From Podila epigama (lineage: Eukaryota; Mortierellomycota; Mortierellomycetes; Mortierellales; Mortierellaceae): 16,581 bases of DNA. Shown here one piece after another: positions 1 through 10,300 of the stretch. Within the stretch, counting starts at the first letter, position 1, and each line of letters opens with the position of its first letter. The notes under the pieces were generated by a model. It was not told where the DNA came from, did not search any database, and saw only the letters and a list, made by a program, of their open reading frames with translations. The translations under genes and the position numbers were made by a program. The stretch lies in assembly GCA_015679605.1 (NCBI GenBank), contig JAAAVE010000126.1:1-16581 (forward strand), read 5' to 3'.

Positions 1-761
1 AAAAAAAAAAAAAAAAAAATTAGGAGAAAAGTTGTCAAACAAGAGTGCCTAGAGCTTATCTGGGGATGCGACGTGGAGACTGAAGAGTAAACAGTCCGAG
101 CAAAGATGACGATGATGACAATCATGGTAAAGGTGATGTTAAAGTGGGTTCATTCAAAGCCATGATGACTATGCGTGGGCAAAAAGCAAAGAATATCCTT
201 GCGCTGCTTATGTATGATGTTGTAATCGAGCCTTCCAGAATAATAAGCTCGTGTCAATGGCTAGATGCTTTTGTTCGATGAAAAGACGTGTGCATGTATC
301 AACATATCAATGATGGATGAGGATGCATGTGAAGAAAGAAGCATTTCCGGCATTTCCAATGCACACTCTCAAGATAAACGAGCAAATATGCTATGGTCTG
401 CTTCCGTGCATCACAAAGCGAGAAGAGGCCATACTACAACGAAACAACAGCCATGACTATACTTTTCTTCATGTCATGGCATATCCCAAGAAGTAATCCT
501 TTTTTTGATAGTACTCTTTTTTATTACATATCCATACAACACCATTGACAAACAAGTCATTATCATGTTCAAAGTTACTTTTTACATATCATTTTCAACA
601 AAGGACATTTATTTTTCAACATTTTTTTTTCTACTCTACTATCTCTATCTACTAAATGGTCTGTCGTCAGTCACCTTTCACTGCTTATGCAGTGGTAGGT
701 GTCCAGGGTGTGCCACGAGGAGGCCACAGACCGAACACCCCAAAAGAAAAAATAAATAAAT
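1..761. other. Non-coding, AT-rich spacer
   Basis: I recognise no gene here. The window opens with 19 consecutive A residues. The two open frames (about 63 and 84 codons) have low-complexity or unrecognisable translations and no splice-site context. The 480-660 part is T-rich. It could be the flank of a gene lying outside the window. Confidence 0.5.
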
Positions 762-961
762 ATCATCATCCGCCAGCAAGAACAAGGTAAGTAAGAATTC
801 CCCTTCAACTGTCACTGTACCTCCACACCACTCTCTAGTAGAGATGGACAACGGTGAAAGTGTGGAGGAGAGGGATGAGGATGGAAATAGACGAGGGTGG
901 AGGTACAGTGACAGTTGAAGGGGAATTCTTACTTACCTTGTTCCTGCTGGCGGATGATGAT
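762..961. repeat. Long inverted repeat (65-bp arms, 70-nt loop)
   Basis: Positions 762-826 are the reverse complement of 897-961 with one mismatch (A in CAGCAAGAAC on the left, G in the matching right-arm base). The spacer is 827-896. Each arm carries GTAAGTAAG just inside its outer end, so a splice-donor-like sequence is present on both strands. Similarity stops sharply at both arm edges: outside them, 761 and 962 no longer pair. RNA from either strand would fold into a 65-bp hairpin. It may be a fold-back element, a small-RNA hairpin locus, or an inverted duplication from replication or assembly. The structure is directly visible; the function is unknown. Confidence 0.9.
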
Positions 962-998
962 GCGGAAGAAGAAAAGAAGAAAAGAAAAAGAGAACAAG

Positions 999-1013
999 CC
1001 TTTTATATAAATA
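999..1013 (-). promoter_or_regulatory. TATA-like box reading toward the inverted repeat
   Basis: On the minus strand this reads TATTTATATAAAAGG, a strong match to a TATA box. A pyrimidine-rich stretch follows (about 965-998), a typical fungal start region, and then a CAAG|GTAAGT donor at 937/936 inside the right arm of the inverted repeat. The order TATA, pyrimidine tract, short leader, splice donor suggests a minus-strand promoter and first exon. No coding exon was found downstream of it. This is inference from motif order. Confidence 0.4.
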
Positions 1014-1739
1014 TACTCCTCATCCTCACGTGTATCCTCATTTTCACCCTCAAATAGTAAAAAAAACCATTCGCGTCCAAATTCAAAAAGATAAAACTGA
1101 AGCAATACTGATAAACCTTTTGTGCAATCGATGCACGAACGATGGGTCGCGACCAACGAATTTCATTGGTGGATCACCCCATTTTTTAATTTTCACCTCT
1201 TTCCCAAAATTCAAACTTCGTTTAGATTCCCTTTTTTGGTCTGTGCCCTCTGTTTTTGACAGTGCTCAGTTTGTTTTTGGGGGGTGAACAGTCTGTTTTC
1301 AGCGTGCTACCACATGGTTTTTGGGTATTACCATATGTTGTTGCGCGCTTCGCTATGTTGCTTTTAATTGGCCTGCACTACTTGTATTTGTCAGGGCCCA
1401 TCCACCCACTCACAAAAAAAAAAAAAATCATTGTTTTGCCGCTCATCCATTCGTCCAAAGCGTAGCATGTGCGCGTCGCACCCTCTCCAGCTCTTTCCCT
1501 CATTCCTCTCCTTCTCCCTCTTCTAGCACATTCTCTCATCCGTTCACACGCTGCCTTGAGCCTTCACATGGAAGAAAAGAGAGAGAGAGAGAGAGAAAAA
1601 ACAATTTCAAACACTCAAGGGGGAGGGAGAATCCTCCCGAGAAGAAAAAAAAAAAAAAAAAACTCTATGCGAGTTGATAAGAATAAGATATTGAATATCA
1701 ATATGGATGAAAATGGAGGATAGCCCACACCCTCGCTCC
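1014..1739. other. Non-coding spacer with microsatellites
   Basis: No convincing gene. It contains an A14 run (1414-1427), a (GA)n tract (about 1579-1596) and an A18 run (1645-1662), plus T-rich and pyrimidine-rich segments (about 1490-1530). Overlapping open frames here translate to low-complexity sequence dominated by the simple repeats. Confidence 0.55.
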
Positions 1740-1903
1740 CCCCTCTGACCGCACCTTGTAAGTCCTCTCAAGGGCTGTTTGGCCCCAACCGGGGTTGGAG
1801 ATCCTTTGTTAGGGGGCCTGCACTGGTGAAAAATAGTCAACACAGGGTCCACATATTGTGGATCTTTGCACGATCTGAATAAAAAGAAAGAAAGAAAGAA
1901 AGT
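1740..1903 (+). mobile_element. Possible non-LTR retroposon (LINE/SINE) 3' tail
   Basis: A GC-richer stretch with small internal inverted repeats (CCCCAACCGGGGTTGG at about 1783-1798 and TCCACATATTGTGGA at 1849-1863) stands out from AT-rich surroundings. It ends in CTGAATAAA followed by an (AAAG)n simple repeat at about 1882-1902. Ending in a poly(A)-signal-like word plus a short tandem repeat is typical of LINE and SINE 3' ends. No coding part and no clear target-site duplication were found, and no pol III B box is evident. The call rests only on the tail structure. Confidence 0.33.
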
Positions 1904-2124
1904 AATGAAAGATAAAGGAATGAGTGCAATCAATAACGATGACCCTAAGAGTGAGCTCCAGACTTCATAGTGTTATGCAATGAGTCGGTAGATTCATAGT
2001 CCAGGACTACAAAAGTAGCTGTCAACAAGAATGCCGATGGAGAAAGTGGAAAACAATGCCAAATCAGACAAGGAATAACGAAACAAGGAGAAGATAAGAA
2101 ACTGCAGACAACCTGCTTATTTAT

Positions 2125-3005
2125 TGTAAAACGTGGGAACTCTAAATCTAGCTATGTCACGCGGCTGTGCTCCACCACACCGGCGCAGATCAATCACTTT
2201 GTCCTTCGGAACTATGAGAGTGTCATGTCCTTGGTGTTGATGTTGAACCCCAGGTGTTGCAATTTCCGAGTCGGTTCGAGCTGTGATTTGCTATGCTTGA
2301 CTAGGAAGCCCGTCTCCTGGAGGTTGTCCATGACCATCTGTGTGTGTTGTCTCGACAGTTGCTCCGTCTTGGCAATAATCAGTAGATCGTCTAGATAAGC
2401 TGATATGCGGTTCCCCTTGCGTCGAGAACTTTCGTAAAGATGTAAGGCGCTAAAGACAGACCAAAGGGCAGAACTCGGAACTGGCACTGTTTCCCTTTCC
2501 AGTGGAACTGAAGGTATTTGCGAGATGAGGGGTGTATGAGGATATGTAAGAACGCATCCTTGTTCCTGGAGATCGATACTTGTTAGATAGTCTTTTCTGT
2601 TGATGAGATTGCATGCCATTTTTATAGACTCCATCTTGAAGTGAGGTGGAGTGGTGTGTTGGTTGAGATGTTGGAAGTTGAGTACTGGTCGTAGGTCGCC
2701 TGTCTTTTTGGGAATAGTGAACAGACGGCTGGTGTAACCCTCCTCTGTGGCCTCCTCTATTGCTTTTTTGGCCAGCAATGCTAAAATTTCTTGTTCTATG
2801 GCTGTTATTTCTTTGGATATTTTGGGATAGTGTTGTTGTTTTGAGTGAGGTGTGTCGGTGGGAGTGTGTCGAATGGTATTTCGTAGCCGTGCGTGATAGT
2901 GTTCCTTATCCAGTCTTCGTTAGGTATTTTGCCCCAGGCTCTCCGATATATCAGAAGGCGTCTTCCCACTGAGTTGCTGATTTGTTCGCCCCTTGTTAAG
3001 AACAA
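2125..3005 (-). pseudogene. DIRS-like reverse transcriptase fragment, frameshifted
   Basis: Minus-strand reading shows reverse transcriptase blocks in order: an upstream region ending in PKYPKK (2805-3005), then IPKKTGDLRPVLNFQHLN (about 2720-2665), FKMESI and YLTSIDLQ (about 2640-2565), FGLS at 2465-2454 and the catalytic YLDD at 2397-2386, then LGFNINTKDM (about 2237-2212). The blocks lie in different frames. There is a shift between about 2805 and 2790, the stretch between YLTSIDLQ and RRKGNRISAYLDD must be read in another frame to show FGLS, and a further shift near 2212 leads to RDIARF at about 2150. The FKME-YLDD-LGF pattern is closest to the DIRS family as I know it; Ty3/gypsy is the alternative. 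No tyrosine recombinase, RNase H core or terminal repeat is recognisable, so this is a dead fragment. Confidence 0.82.
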
Positions 3006-3021
3006 GGGTTGAGATCATGGA

Positions 3022-3158
3022 TTCTCAAGCTTGAATGCGAATATTCGCACTTTCATGGGTTTTCTGCGATGCGAATGCGAATACAAAAAATCTCTATCTG
3101 TATTCGCATCGCAGAAAACCCATGTAAGTGCGAATATTCGCAATCTTGCGTTTGAGAA
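3022..3158. repeat. Fold-back (MITE-like) inverted repeat
   Basis: The left arm (about 3022-3084) and right arm (3100-3158) are inverted copies separated by about 15 nt. The core pairs with one mismatch and one 6-nt extra GCGAAT unit in the left arm. The outer ends (TTCTCAAGC and GCGTTTGAGAA) pair imperfectly. Each arm carries its own 12-bp perfect palindrome GCGAATATTCGC (3037-3048 and 3130-3141). The element sits immediately upstream of the reverse transcriptase fragment. The GGTTCTCAAA-like ends recall hAT-type MITE termini, but I cannot find a clear 8-bp target duplication, so the superfamily is unassigned. Confidence 0.82.
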
Positions 3159-3285
3159 CCTCCCGTTGGGATGGAAGAAGTATGAATAAGTGAGTATGGA
3201 ATGGATGGGTTTCGGATTGTTGAGTGCAGATCTAGTTGGTCGACTTGCACTGCTCCTTTTATACTAACTCTGCCCATGTTCACCT

Positions 3286-3730
3286 GTGCTCAAATCCGAA
3301 TGGGTTTTGAGTGCTCAAGTTCGATTCGATTCCGAATAGATATAGGAGTTCGAATGAAATTCGAATGGCTCAAATGCAAAGTGACTTATTTGAGAGTTCG
3401 AGCATTCGGATTATTTGAGCGTTCGAATATTCGAGCGTTAGAGCATTCGGATCATTTGAGCCTACGAAGTTAGAAGCTTGAATGCCGTCGAGCGCTCAAA
3501 TAAATCGAATGACTGCCGAGCGGCTACGAAGATGTCGAATACTCGACCGAGCGCTCTATTTTGATCGAATACTCGAGCGCTCGAATGGTCGAGTGCTCAA
3601 ATGGGTCGAATAAGTTCGAATATCATTCGATCCATTCGATCCACTCAATAGGACCATATCTACCTCTATTCGAACTCAATCAGATACCCTCGTGCTCAAG
3701 TTCGATTCGAATTCACTCGGACGCATTCGG
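3286..3730. repeat. Field of degenerate GCTCAAAT...TCGAAT repeats
   Basis: A unit resembling GYGCTCAARTnnnTCGAAT recurs at 3286-3302, 3311-3329, 3492-3510, 3593-3610 and 3692-3710. Further copies read on the opposite strand as ATTTGAGC near 3413-3424 and 3452-3463. A 19-nt word, GTGCTCAAGTTCGATTCGA, is repeated exactly at 3311-3329 and 3692-3710. The words GAGCGCTCGAA, TTCGAAT and ATTCGA pack the spaces between. Spacing is irregular, so it is not a simple tandem array. It could be a decayed satellite, a nested fold-back element or a binding-site cluster. Confidence 0.72.
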
Positions 3731-3752
3731 ACTTGGATTGTCTGATTCGATT

Positions 3753-3773
3753 ATTGGCACCAACGGTGCCAAT
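3753..3773. repeat. Perfect 9-bp hairpin with 3-nt loop
   Basis: ATTGGCACC, loop AAC, GGTGCCAAT forms a perfect short hairpin at the right edge of the TCGAAT repeat field. No T-run follows, and there is no gene end here, so it is not a terminator in any sense I can support. It may mark an element boundary. Confidence 0.5.
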
Positions 3774-4393
3774 GGTAACCAAGGAGTTCTCACTTTGTTT
3801 GAAGTTCTCCGAGAGCGCATAGTCGCCGTAGGAATTTCACTAATTTATTCTGAAAGCTCGAGAGAAAATGAAAGAAAGGTTACACAGGAAAGGCTGCTGG
3901 ATTCGGATAATAGGCAAAAGTCGTCATTGCATTCGACTTGGCTAGCTCTAAATAGGAATGGGAACGCGCATGGAGACGTGCATGGGCGTGGAAATTGGTG
4001 GCAATCTTAAAAAAAAAAAAAAAAGTCTGGCAAAGCAAGCGGCAGTCATTCACACGATTTGGATAAATTGCCATTGCTCCGTATGGCGTTATTAAATTGT
4101 ATGTGATCTGTCCATGCTCCCTACACGAGTTAAGCTTAAAAAATCTTCTACACCCTGACAGTTTCGCGTCAGTCTCAAGCAAAAGATAACAACTCGCAGG
4201 TGGGAGGACACGAACTCATCAAGTTGTGGCTGAAAGACGTTGTTAAAGAAGAAATAGTATTTCACTGGCGGTCGTATGAATGTTCGTTGACTATCTTGTT
4301 ATTTGTTTGTTTGACGTTTGTTCTGCAATTTATGGGGACCCACACACATTTGTTTGAAGAAATAGCTTCTATGCAAAAGGGCTATCATCTATC
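3774..4393. other. Spacer with A16 tract; 3' flank of the transporter gene
   Basis: No gene is recognisable in about 620 bp. An A16 run lies at 4009-4024. The right-hand part (about 4200-4393) is the immediate 3' flank of the minus-strand transporter gene and should contain its 3' UTR. I found no exact AATAAA close to the stop; CATAAATTG is present on the minus strand at about 4328-4336. Confidence 0.45.
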
Positions 4394-7300
4394 TCAACCA
4401 TTTTCTTGCTCTCTGCGAGGCGGAATCATATGCAGAGGTAAAGGCGCCGCGGGTATCAGATCAGATCCAAACGGAGTCACAATCGCAGCTGGGATATGCA
4501 CTGTGTGGGTCTCGACCAGTGTGGAGGGAGGCGCCTGAGAATGATTGGTGGCGTGTCTGTTGGATCCGCTAGGATCTCCTTGACTATCCTGCGGACGAAG
4601 CAGTTCGACACTTTTTTTCTTTGTGGAGCCATGATGTGATTGTTGGCTATGCTGACGTTTGTGCTGGTATTTATGCTGACTAGGGTAAGCTGTGCTCACT
4701 ATAGTCGATTTCGCGGTTGAAGGAATAGGTGCTGTTGGAGAAGTTGGGCCGCCACTCGTGCCTGCGACGACAGGGATCTGAAGTTGCAAAGGAATGGCCA
4801 TCACTGGTGAGTTGACCTTGACCAGCTGTTGGCCACTCGCTTCCTGTGCGACTTGTAAGACTTCCTTGTAGCGTTGCGCGTGTCTGCCTTCGAGCAACGA
4901 TTCATCCATGATGATCACAGGGCAGGTAGGAGGCGCCACAGGCGAGGTTGAGGAAACAAGCTCGTTTTGGAGATGCGTCGTGTCGACCTTGAGAGTTGGC
5001 GGTGCTGGGTGATGACGACTGTGATCCCTTTTGGTGTGTCGAGAACCACTCTTTTCCTGTTCTGTGCTAGGTTTGGCCCGGCTTAGCGATTCCGAAGATG
5101 AATGCCTAGCAGAGACGACCGCTTGTGTAGCACCTGCCTGGGCAATTGAGCCGGCTACGGCAAAAGGAGAAGACTGATCTTGATTCGCAAATTGCACGAT
5201 CTGCGGATTGATAATTATCCTTGGCGGTTCCGGGAAGGCCAAATCAGGGTGGTAATTCTTTTGCTCCGGCTTCTGGCTCTGGCGCTGGCGGTGTGACCGG
5301 TGGCGATGATGCTGGCTGTGGTTCTGCTTCACGGACCCTCGCGACGACTCGGCTGCGTACAACTGGGGATACAACTGTTGTTGAAGCAAATCTTGCTGTG
5401 TCTGTTCCGCATGTTGCTGTTGGAACATTCGCAATTGTTGTTCGTTGTTTCCAAATGCTCCACCACCCATGCCTGCAGTGGATTGTCCCTGCTGGACCAT
5501 GGTGGGAATGATGGGCATTCTACCCGGCGATCCTGGGACAGTGTTATTGGAGGCAAAGCTTTGACCAGCAAGGATCCCATGACCGCCATTACCAGAACCA
5601 GGTTGACCATCAAAGTTCAGAGGAGGCAAACGAAGTTGGTCAGTGGCCACAGCGGAGCCAAGGTTGAGCTGATCACTTCCTAGGTTATAGCCATAGCTTT
5701 CGTTGGCAGTAACTAACGTGACGCCCACAATTGGCTTGATCAAGATTGCGAGTAGCTCTAGAGGACGCGAGAAAGAACAGAAAAAAAGAAAGTGAGAAAG
5801 AGAGACAAAAAAGGGGGGGTCAGTCTAGATAAATGCCTCTTCACGTCAATAAATAAAAATTGTAACTTACCGAGCTCTTCAATGACTTCCTCAAGCGCCG
5901 ACGAAAATGCGTAATAATAAATATAAGTGTAGTGGTCTTCGCCTGTCACTGCTTGATGGGCTGCAATAGCCTCACGGACATTGTAGATGACGCGGAGACG
6001 GGCCATTCTAGCCGATGGCAGATAAGGAGGCAAGGGCGACTTGGACGCCAAGGACGAGGACAAGACACTGAAATACAATAGCAATGCGCCCACCTAATAG
6101 TTGACATGTAGTATCAGTGACATGGAAATAAGAAAAAGGAGATCTTGTTAGAAAGCCGAGCCCATTCAATATTCAATGAAAAGAATGATAAGAATATGTT
6201 TTAAAAGAGACAAGCTTGGCTGGGACAACGTACCATGTCACGACGATAATAATTCATTGGGCCTGTCACCAGTTCTCGCACCTCTGGAGATAATAGCTGA
6301 GCTGCCATTCTCATCGAGACCATGCGATCCAAAATGTTTTGACAGCACTGAACAATTTGTTTGTACAGCTTCATCGGGAACTCTTCCTTCAATCTTGGTT
6401 CTGCACCCGACAACTCCAACAGCTGCAGAATCTTGAGCAACTTTGTCTGAAGCTGATTCTCAACATGCTGGAATGCAAGTCTATCCGGATCAATCGCCTC
6501 AAGCGTGTCATTGTGGTGTTGCAGGTTGGCTTCTATGTTTGTTGTCAAGCTGCTACGCTTCCGGCGTTGATCCTGTCGTTCTTCTCGCTGGCGTTGTCGT
6601 TTATGTGCTTCAATCATCTGCGCATGTTCCACAAATCCTTGGCGGAAAGGGTCACCCTGTGCAGCTTCCTTAATGTGGACCTCCATCTCTTCCTCTTCCT
6701 CACTGCTGTACTCGTCCGAGAGCTCATGATCTCCCAAGTGGGAGGCAAATTGGGAAGGTGCCCTTTGTTGCGGGTCTTCCAGCAAGAACTTATTGACCAG
6801 CTCTGCAAACAACACGCCTTGACGACCAATGAGGGACGCAATCTCTTTACGGAGCTCGCGACGCGCAAGGATTGGCCAGAGCACCGAGTTCATGATGACC
6901 GCGATGATGATGCCGATAATAACTGTGATGGATCGCTTGTAGCAGACTTCAAAGATAGTCTCATGTGTCTGGCCGCCGTATACGATAAACGTGATGGACG
7001 AATAAGAAAGCAGCATGATAATGCCAAGATTTGGTTGCGATGTCTCCAAGATAATAAATGCTCCCGGGAAAGCTAATCGAAACAACATGTGCGGAATACG
7101 AATATATGAGCTTCACAAACTACGTTCGTCTTATCAAACGCCAAGAAGAAGAAGAAGGAACCGTTACTTACCGACAACCAGCATCATGGCACAAATGACA
7201 TATGGGTTCCTTGGACGAGCTAGATAAGTCACCATAGCCCAAAATGTCCCTACCAAAGTGCCTGCGACACGCATCACAGAGACTTTGAAGGTGGCTCCAA

Positions 7301-10300
7301 TTGTTGGTGACAACACCGCCATGACCGTCAGCATAGCCCACTGCCCGCGATCTGTCGCCAGCACATGCGAGTTCCATTGCAACCATGAAAAAAGACCAAT
7401 AAAGGACAAGGCTGACGCCATCTTGAAACCATACTTGAATTCGTCCGACTTGAACTGCTGGATAAGCAGCCATACTCGGTAGCGAGTCGTCATGGGCTTT
7501 TGCACGTTTACAAAAATGGATCGTGTTACGCCTTGTGGTTCAGGCCGGGCGGATGGCTGGGGCTGAATCTGGTGCAGCCGTTTATGTTGCGTGTCTGTGG
7601 ATAGAGAGGTGGTGGAGTCCGAGTCGTTGACGGCTGTAGTGCTCCTTCCTCGGTTACTTTGTTCCCCTGTGACCAGATCTCCTTCCAGTAAGGAGGGCGA
7701 TGCGCTGGATGCAAAGGAAGGGTAGCTATCTTGGTGTGTAGAAGATCTTGGCGAAATGACAGTAGCTTTTGACTTGCGCTTGGACTTGGACTCGTGGTTC
7801 AGATCCGCGGGAGCTGTTTTTCGCGTCTTGGCAATTGACGAACGCGGTAGTGCGTCAGATGTTTGGGCGCCCTCTGTTTTCACAGACTCTTGAGTCTTTT
7901 TACTCTGGAGTGCCTCATAGTGAGGAATCTCTACCACTGCGAACTGTTGTGCCATCTTGGATTTAGGACGAAAAGATTGTTCCTTGGACTCAAAGGTGGG
8001 ATCATCCAGCACTTCTTGATGACCAAGGACAGACGGATCGCCGAGTTCATTAGCCTTCTTCTCGGCATCCGAGACCAGAGATGCATTCTTCAGTCTTGGA
8101 CTGAGAGGTTCATGGCTCCGACGGCGACGTGTGAGGCTTTCGAGAGTTGGATCGCGACCGTGAGAATTCGATCTTTGGCCACCTCTGAAGCCTTCTTGGC
8201 GCTGCGATGGCCGCGAGGCACGGTCGACATCATTACTTTGAGACAAGCCCATCTCAACATCCGGCACTTTACCACCTCGTTGAACTATGCCCGCAAAGGT
8301 CGTCGCACGACGGAGGGGCGACGTTTGCCAATTCTCTGAATGTCGTCTCTTTCGTTGTCGAGTTTCTCTCTCTTCTTGTGCTCGTTTCTCGGCTGCCAAC
8401 TTCTCGGCAGCGAGCTTGGCAGCCTTAGCCTCGACGATCGCCCTCTCCTCCTGAACTGTTCTTGGTTCGCGATGCTCCAAGTTCTTGGCCGCGTTTGTTA
8501 TCAATGCATTGTATCCTTCGCTAGTCTTGACTTGAGTATATGAACCCCAGGCAAACCAGTGCCAAAAGTTGCCTACGACTTTGGGCCACCAGAGTCTTCT
8601 ACGTGGTTTAGGTACAGCCCCACGACCAGGTCCGAACGGACAGCGTCCAAAGCAATAGAGCCAGCTTTCCTGTTTCCTCAACTGTTCTTCTTCTCGCTTC
8701 TGACGTTCACGCACCTCTAACTCCTCGACGTACTTGCCGAGGCGAAGAAGCTCCCGCGCAATCTCGCGAAGAGCAAACAAGAAGAAAAAGATCAAAAAGA
8801 TCTCCTCACGCGGGCCCACATCAAGCGTCGGATGGGTGGAAATAAAGTCGCGAAGACCCATGGCCTCAGCTTTGTCAAAGTGTTCCAGTTCCTGGGTGAG
8901 ATACTGAACATACGACATGCCTTCAGGCAGCAGAAATTCGTCCTCCTCGTCAGCACATAAGCCCGAGGATGTCAACCTCCCAATACCAGCAGCCTTTTCA
9001 TCTCTGCTATTGCCATAACTGAATGTACGTTGTTGCAGGAACTTGTTGGGGTGAATCGCGTCGGCCTTGGCAAGTTTTGCCTTTTTGAGTGCTTCAGCAT
9101 AATCCATATCCTCTTTACTAATCTCTTTGGATTTGAGACCCAGCACCTCACGGAAACGTTTTATCATCTGAACGCCTTTCGACAACTCTTGTGCACCCTT
9201 TGAAGGATGATCCTTTCCAGCCGCGGCTCCACCAGCATTGGTGGTGGTTGTTGCTTCTCCTTGAGCTGATGCGTTGCCTGCTGCTGCTGCTGCTGCTGCT
9301 GCTGACTTTTCCTCCTCGGCAGCCTTTTGCTCTGCTGCACGGATAGCAGCATCACGTTGAGCGTTTCGGCGATGGATTCGCTCTAGACGATCCTGTTCGA
9401 CGTTGAGTCCTGAGACCAGCTCGCGTTCCATGGCCACCATGACTCGGGAGCAGGAATCGCTTAGTCGCTGCAAGGGGTCCCGTACAATATCCAAAAAGGA
9501 CATGAAGAGCTTGCGGTCTCCAAAAGCGACCTCCTTGGGAGGTATGGCCCGAGCAGCAGCCTCGGCCTGCTGTTGCTTCTCAATCCGCTTCTGCTCTGCT
9601 TTTAGGTCCCGCTCTGCCTGTTTCCGTTCCCGCTTTAACTCCTTTGCTTTCTGCTTGCGATAGGCTTCGGCTGCTTTTCTAATTTGGTGATCGCTCAGAG
9701 TGCTGTGCTGCCCTGGGCCTATGCGTAAGCCCATGCCCCGAAGAATACTCCTGTTGTTGTGATGACCAATGGACTCTTGATGATCGGTGTCGTAGACACT
9801 GTCATTATCGTGTTCTGCGCGAGGAGGCATGGTAACAAAATGAATCGGCTCTTGGAAAGAGCTCATGGCATCCTCGGAATCAGTCTCGTGACGATCTTTT
9901 GACTTTTTTCCATGCGATTTTGATTTGAATCCAGTCTTGAGAGATGAGGGACGGCTACTACGTTGTTTGCCTTTTGACTTTGTCTTTGAACCTGATCGAA
10001 CTGAGAAGAGGGACCTGAAGCTCTTGACAGTGTCCAAGTTTTGTTCCTCGTAAATGGAGTTTGGTCTTGTGGACACTGGCGTTGTTCGAGCGGATGCTCG
10101 GGCGGAGTTGGACCGGTAGGCGGAGGATGGCATGAGACTGTCTCCTGTGCGATGGTTGGCAAAGACACTGAAGACCGATCGAGTGCCATTGTCATGCATT
10201 GGGGGAACGGATGCAGTGTCTCTTGGATCGTTCTTAAAAGCTTTTTGCAGATGTTCATGAAGCTGCCTCTGATGCTCGAGCTGTTCCTTCTGCTGCCGCT

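Noticed and set aside
2270-2290. GGTTCGAGCTG resembling a tRNA B box.
   Set aside because: No A box, acceptor stem or anticodon arm can be folded around it, and it lies within the reverse transcriptase fragment.
3286-3730. CRISPR-like array.
   Set aside because: Repeat units are degenerate, irregularly spaced and in both orientations, and the setting is eukaryotic.
3561-4010. Open frame of 149 codons across the TCGAAT repeat field.
   Set aside because: The translation is repetitive (HSIHSIHSI-type) and is explained by the repeat words; there are no splice or start signals.
4009-4024. A16 tract as the tail of a retroposed gene copy.
   Set aside because: No coding remnant precedes it and no flanking target duplication was found; similar A-runs occur at 1-19, 1414-1427 and 1645-1662.
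5983-5996. A 14-nt word (ATCTACAATGTCCG on the minus strand), giving IYNVR, occurs in exon 5 of the transporter and again near 12031-12044.
   Set aside because: A single shared 14-mer is expected by chance about once in a window of this size, and the surrounding residues do not align.
8760-8812. Hydrophobic FLIFFFLFAL stretch as a second stop-free intron.
   Set aside because: No GT donor and AG acceptor fit its edges, and the REE-FL-FFL-LRE pattern resembles conserved coding sequence of the family.
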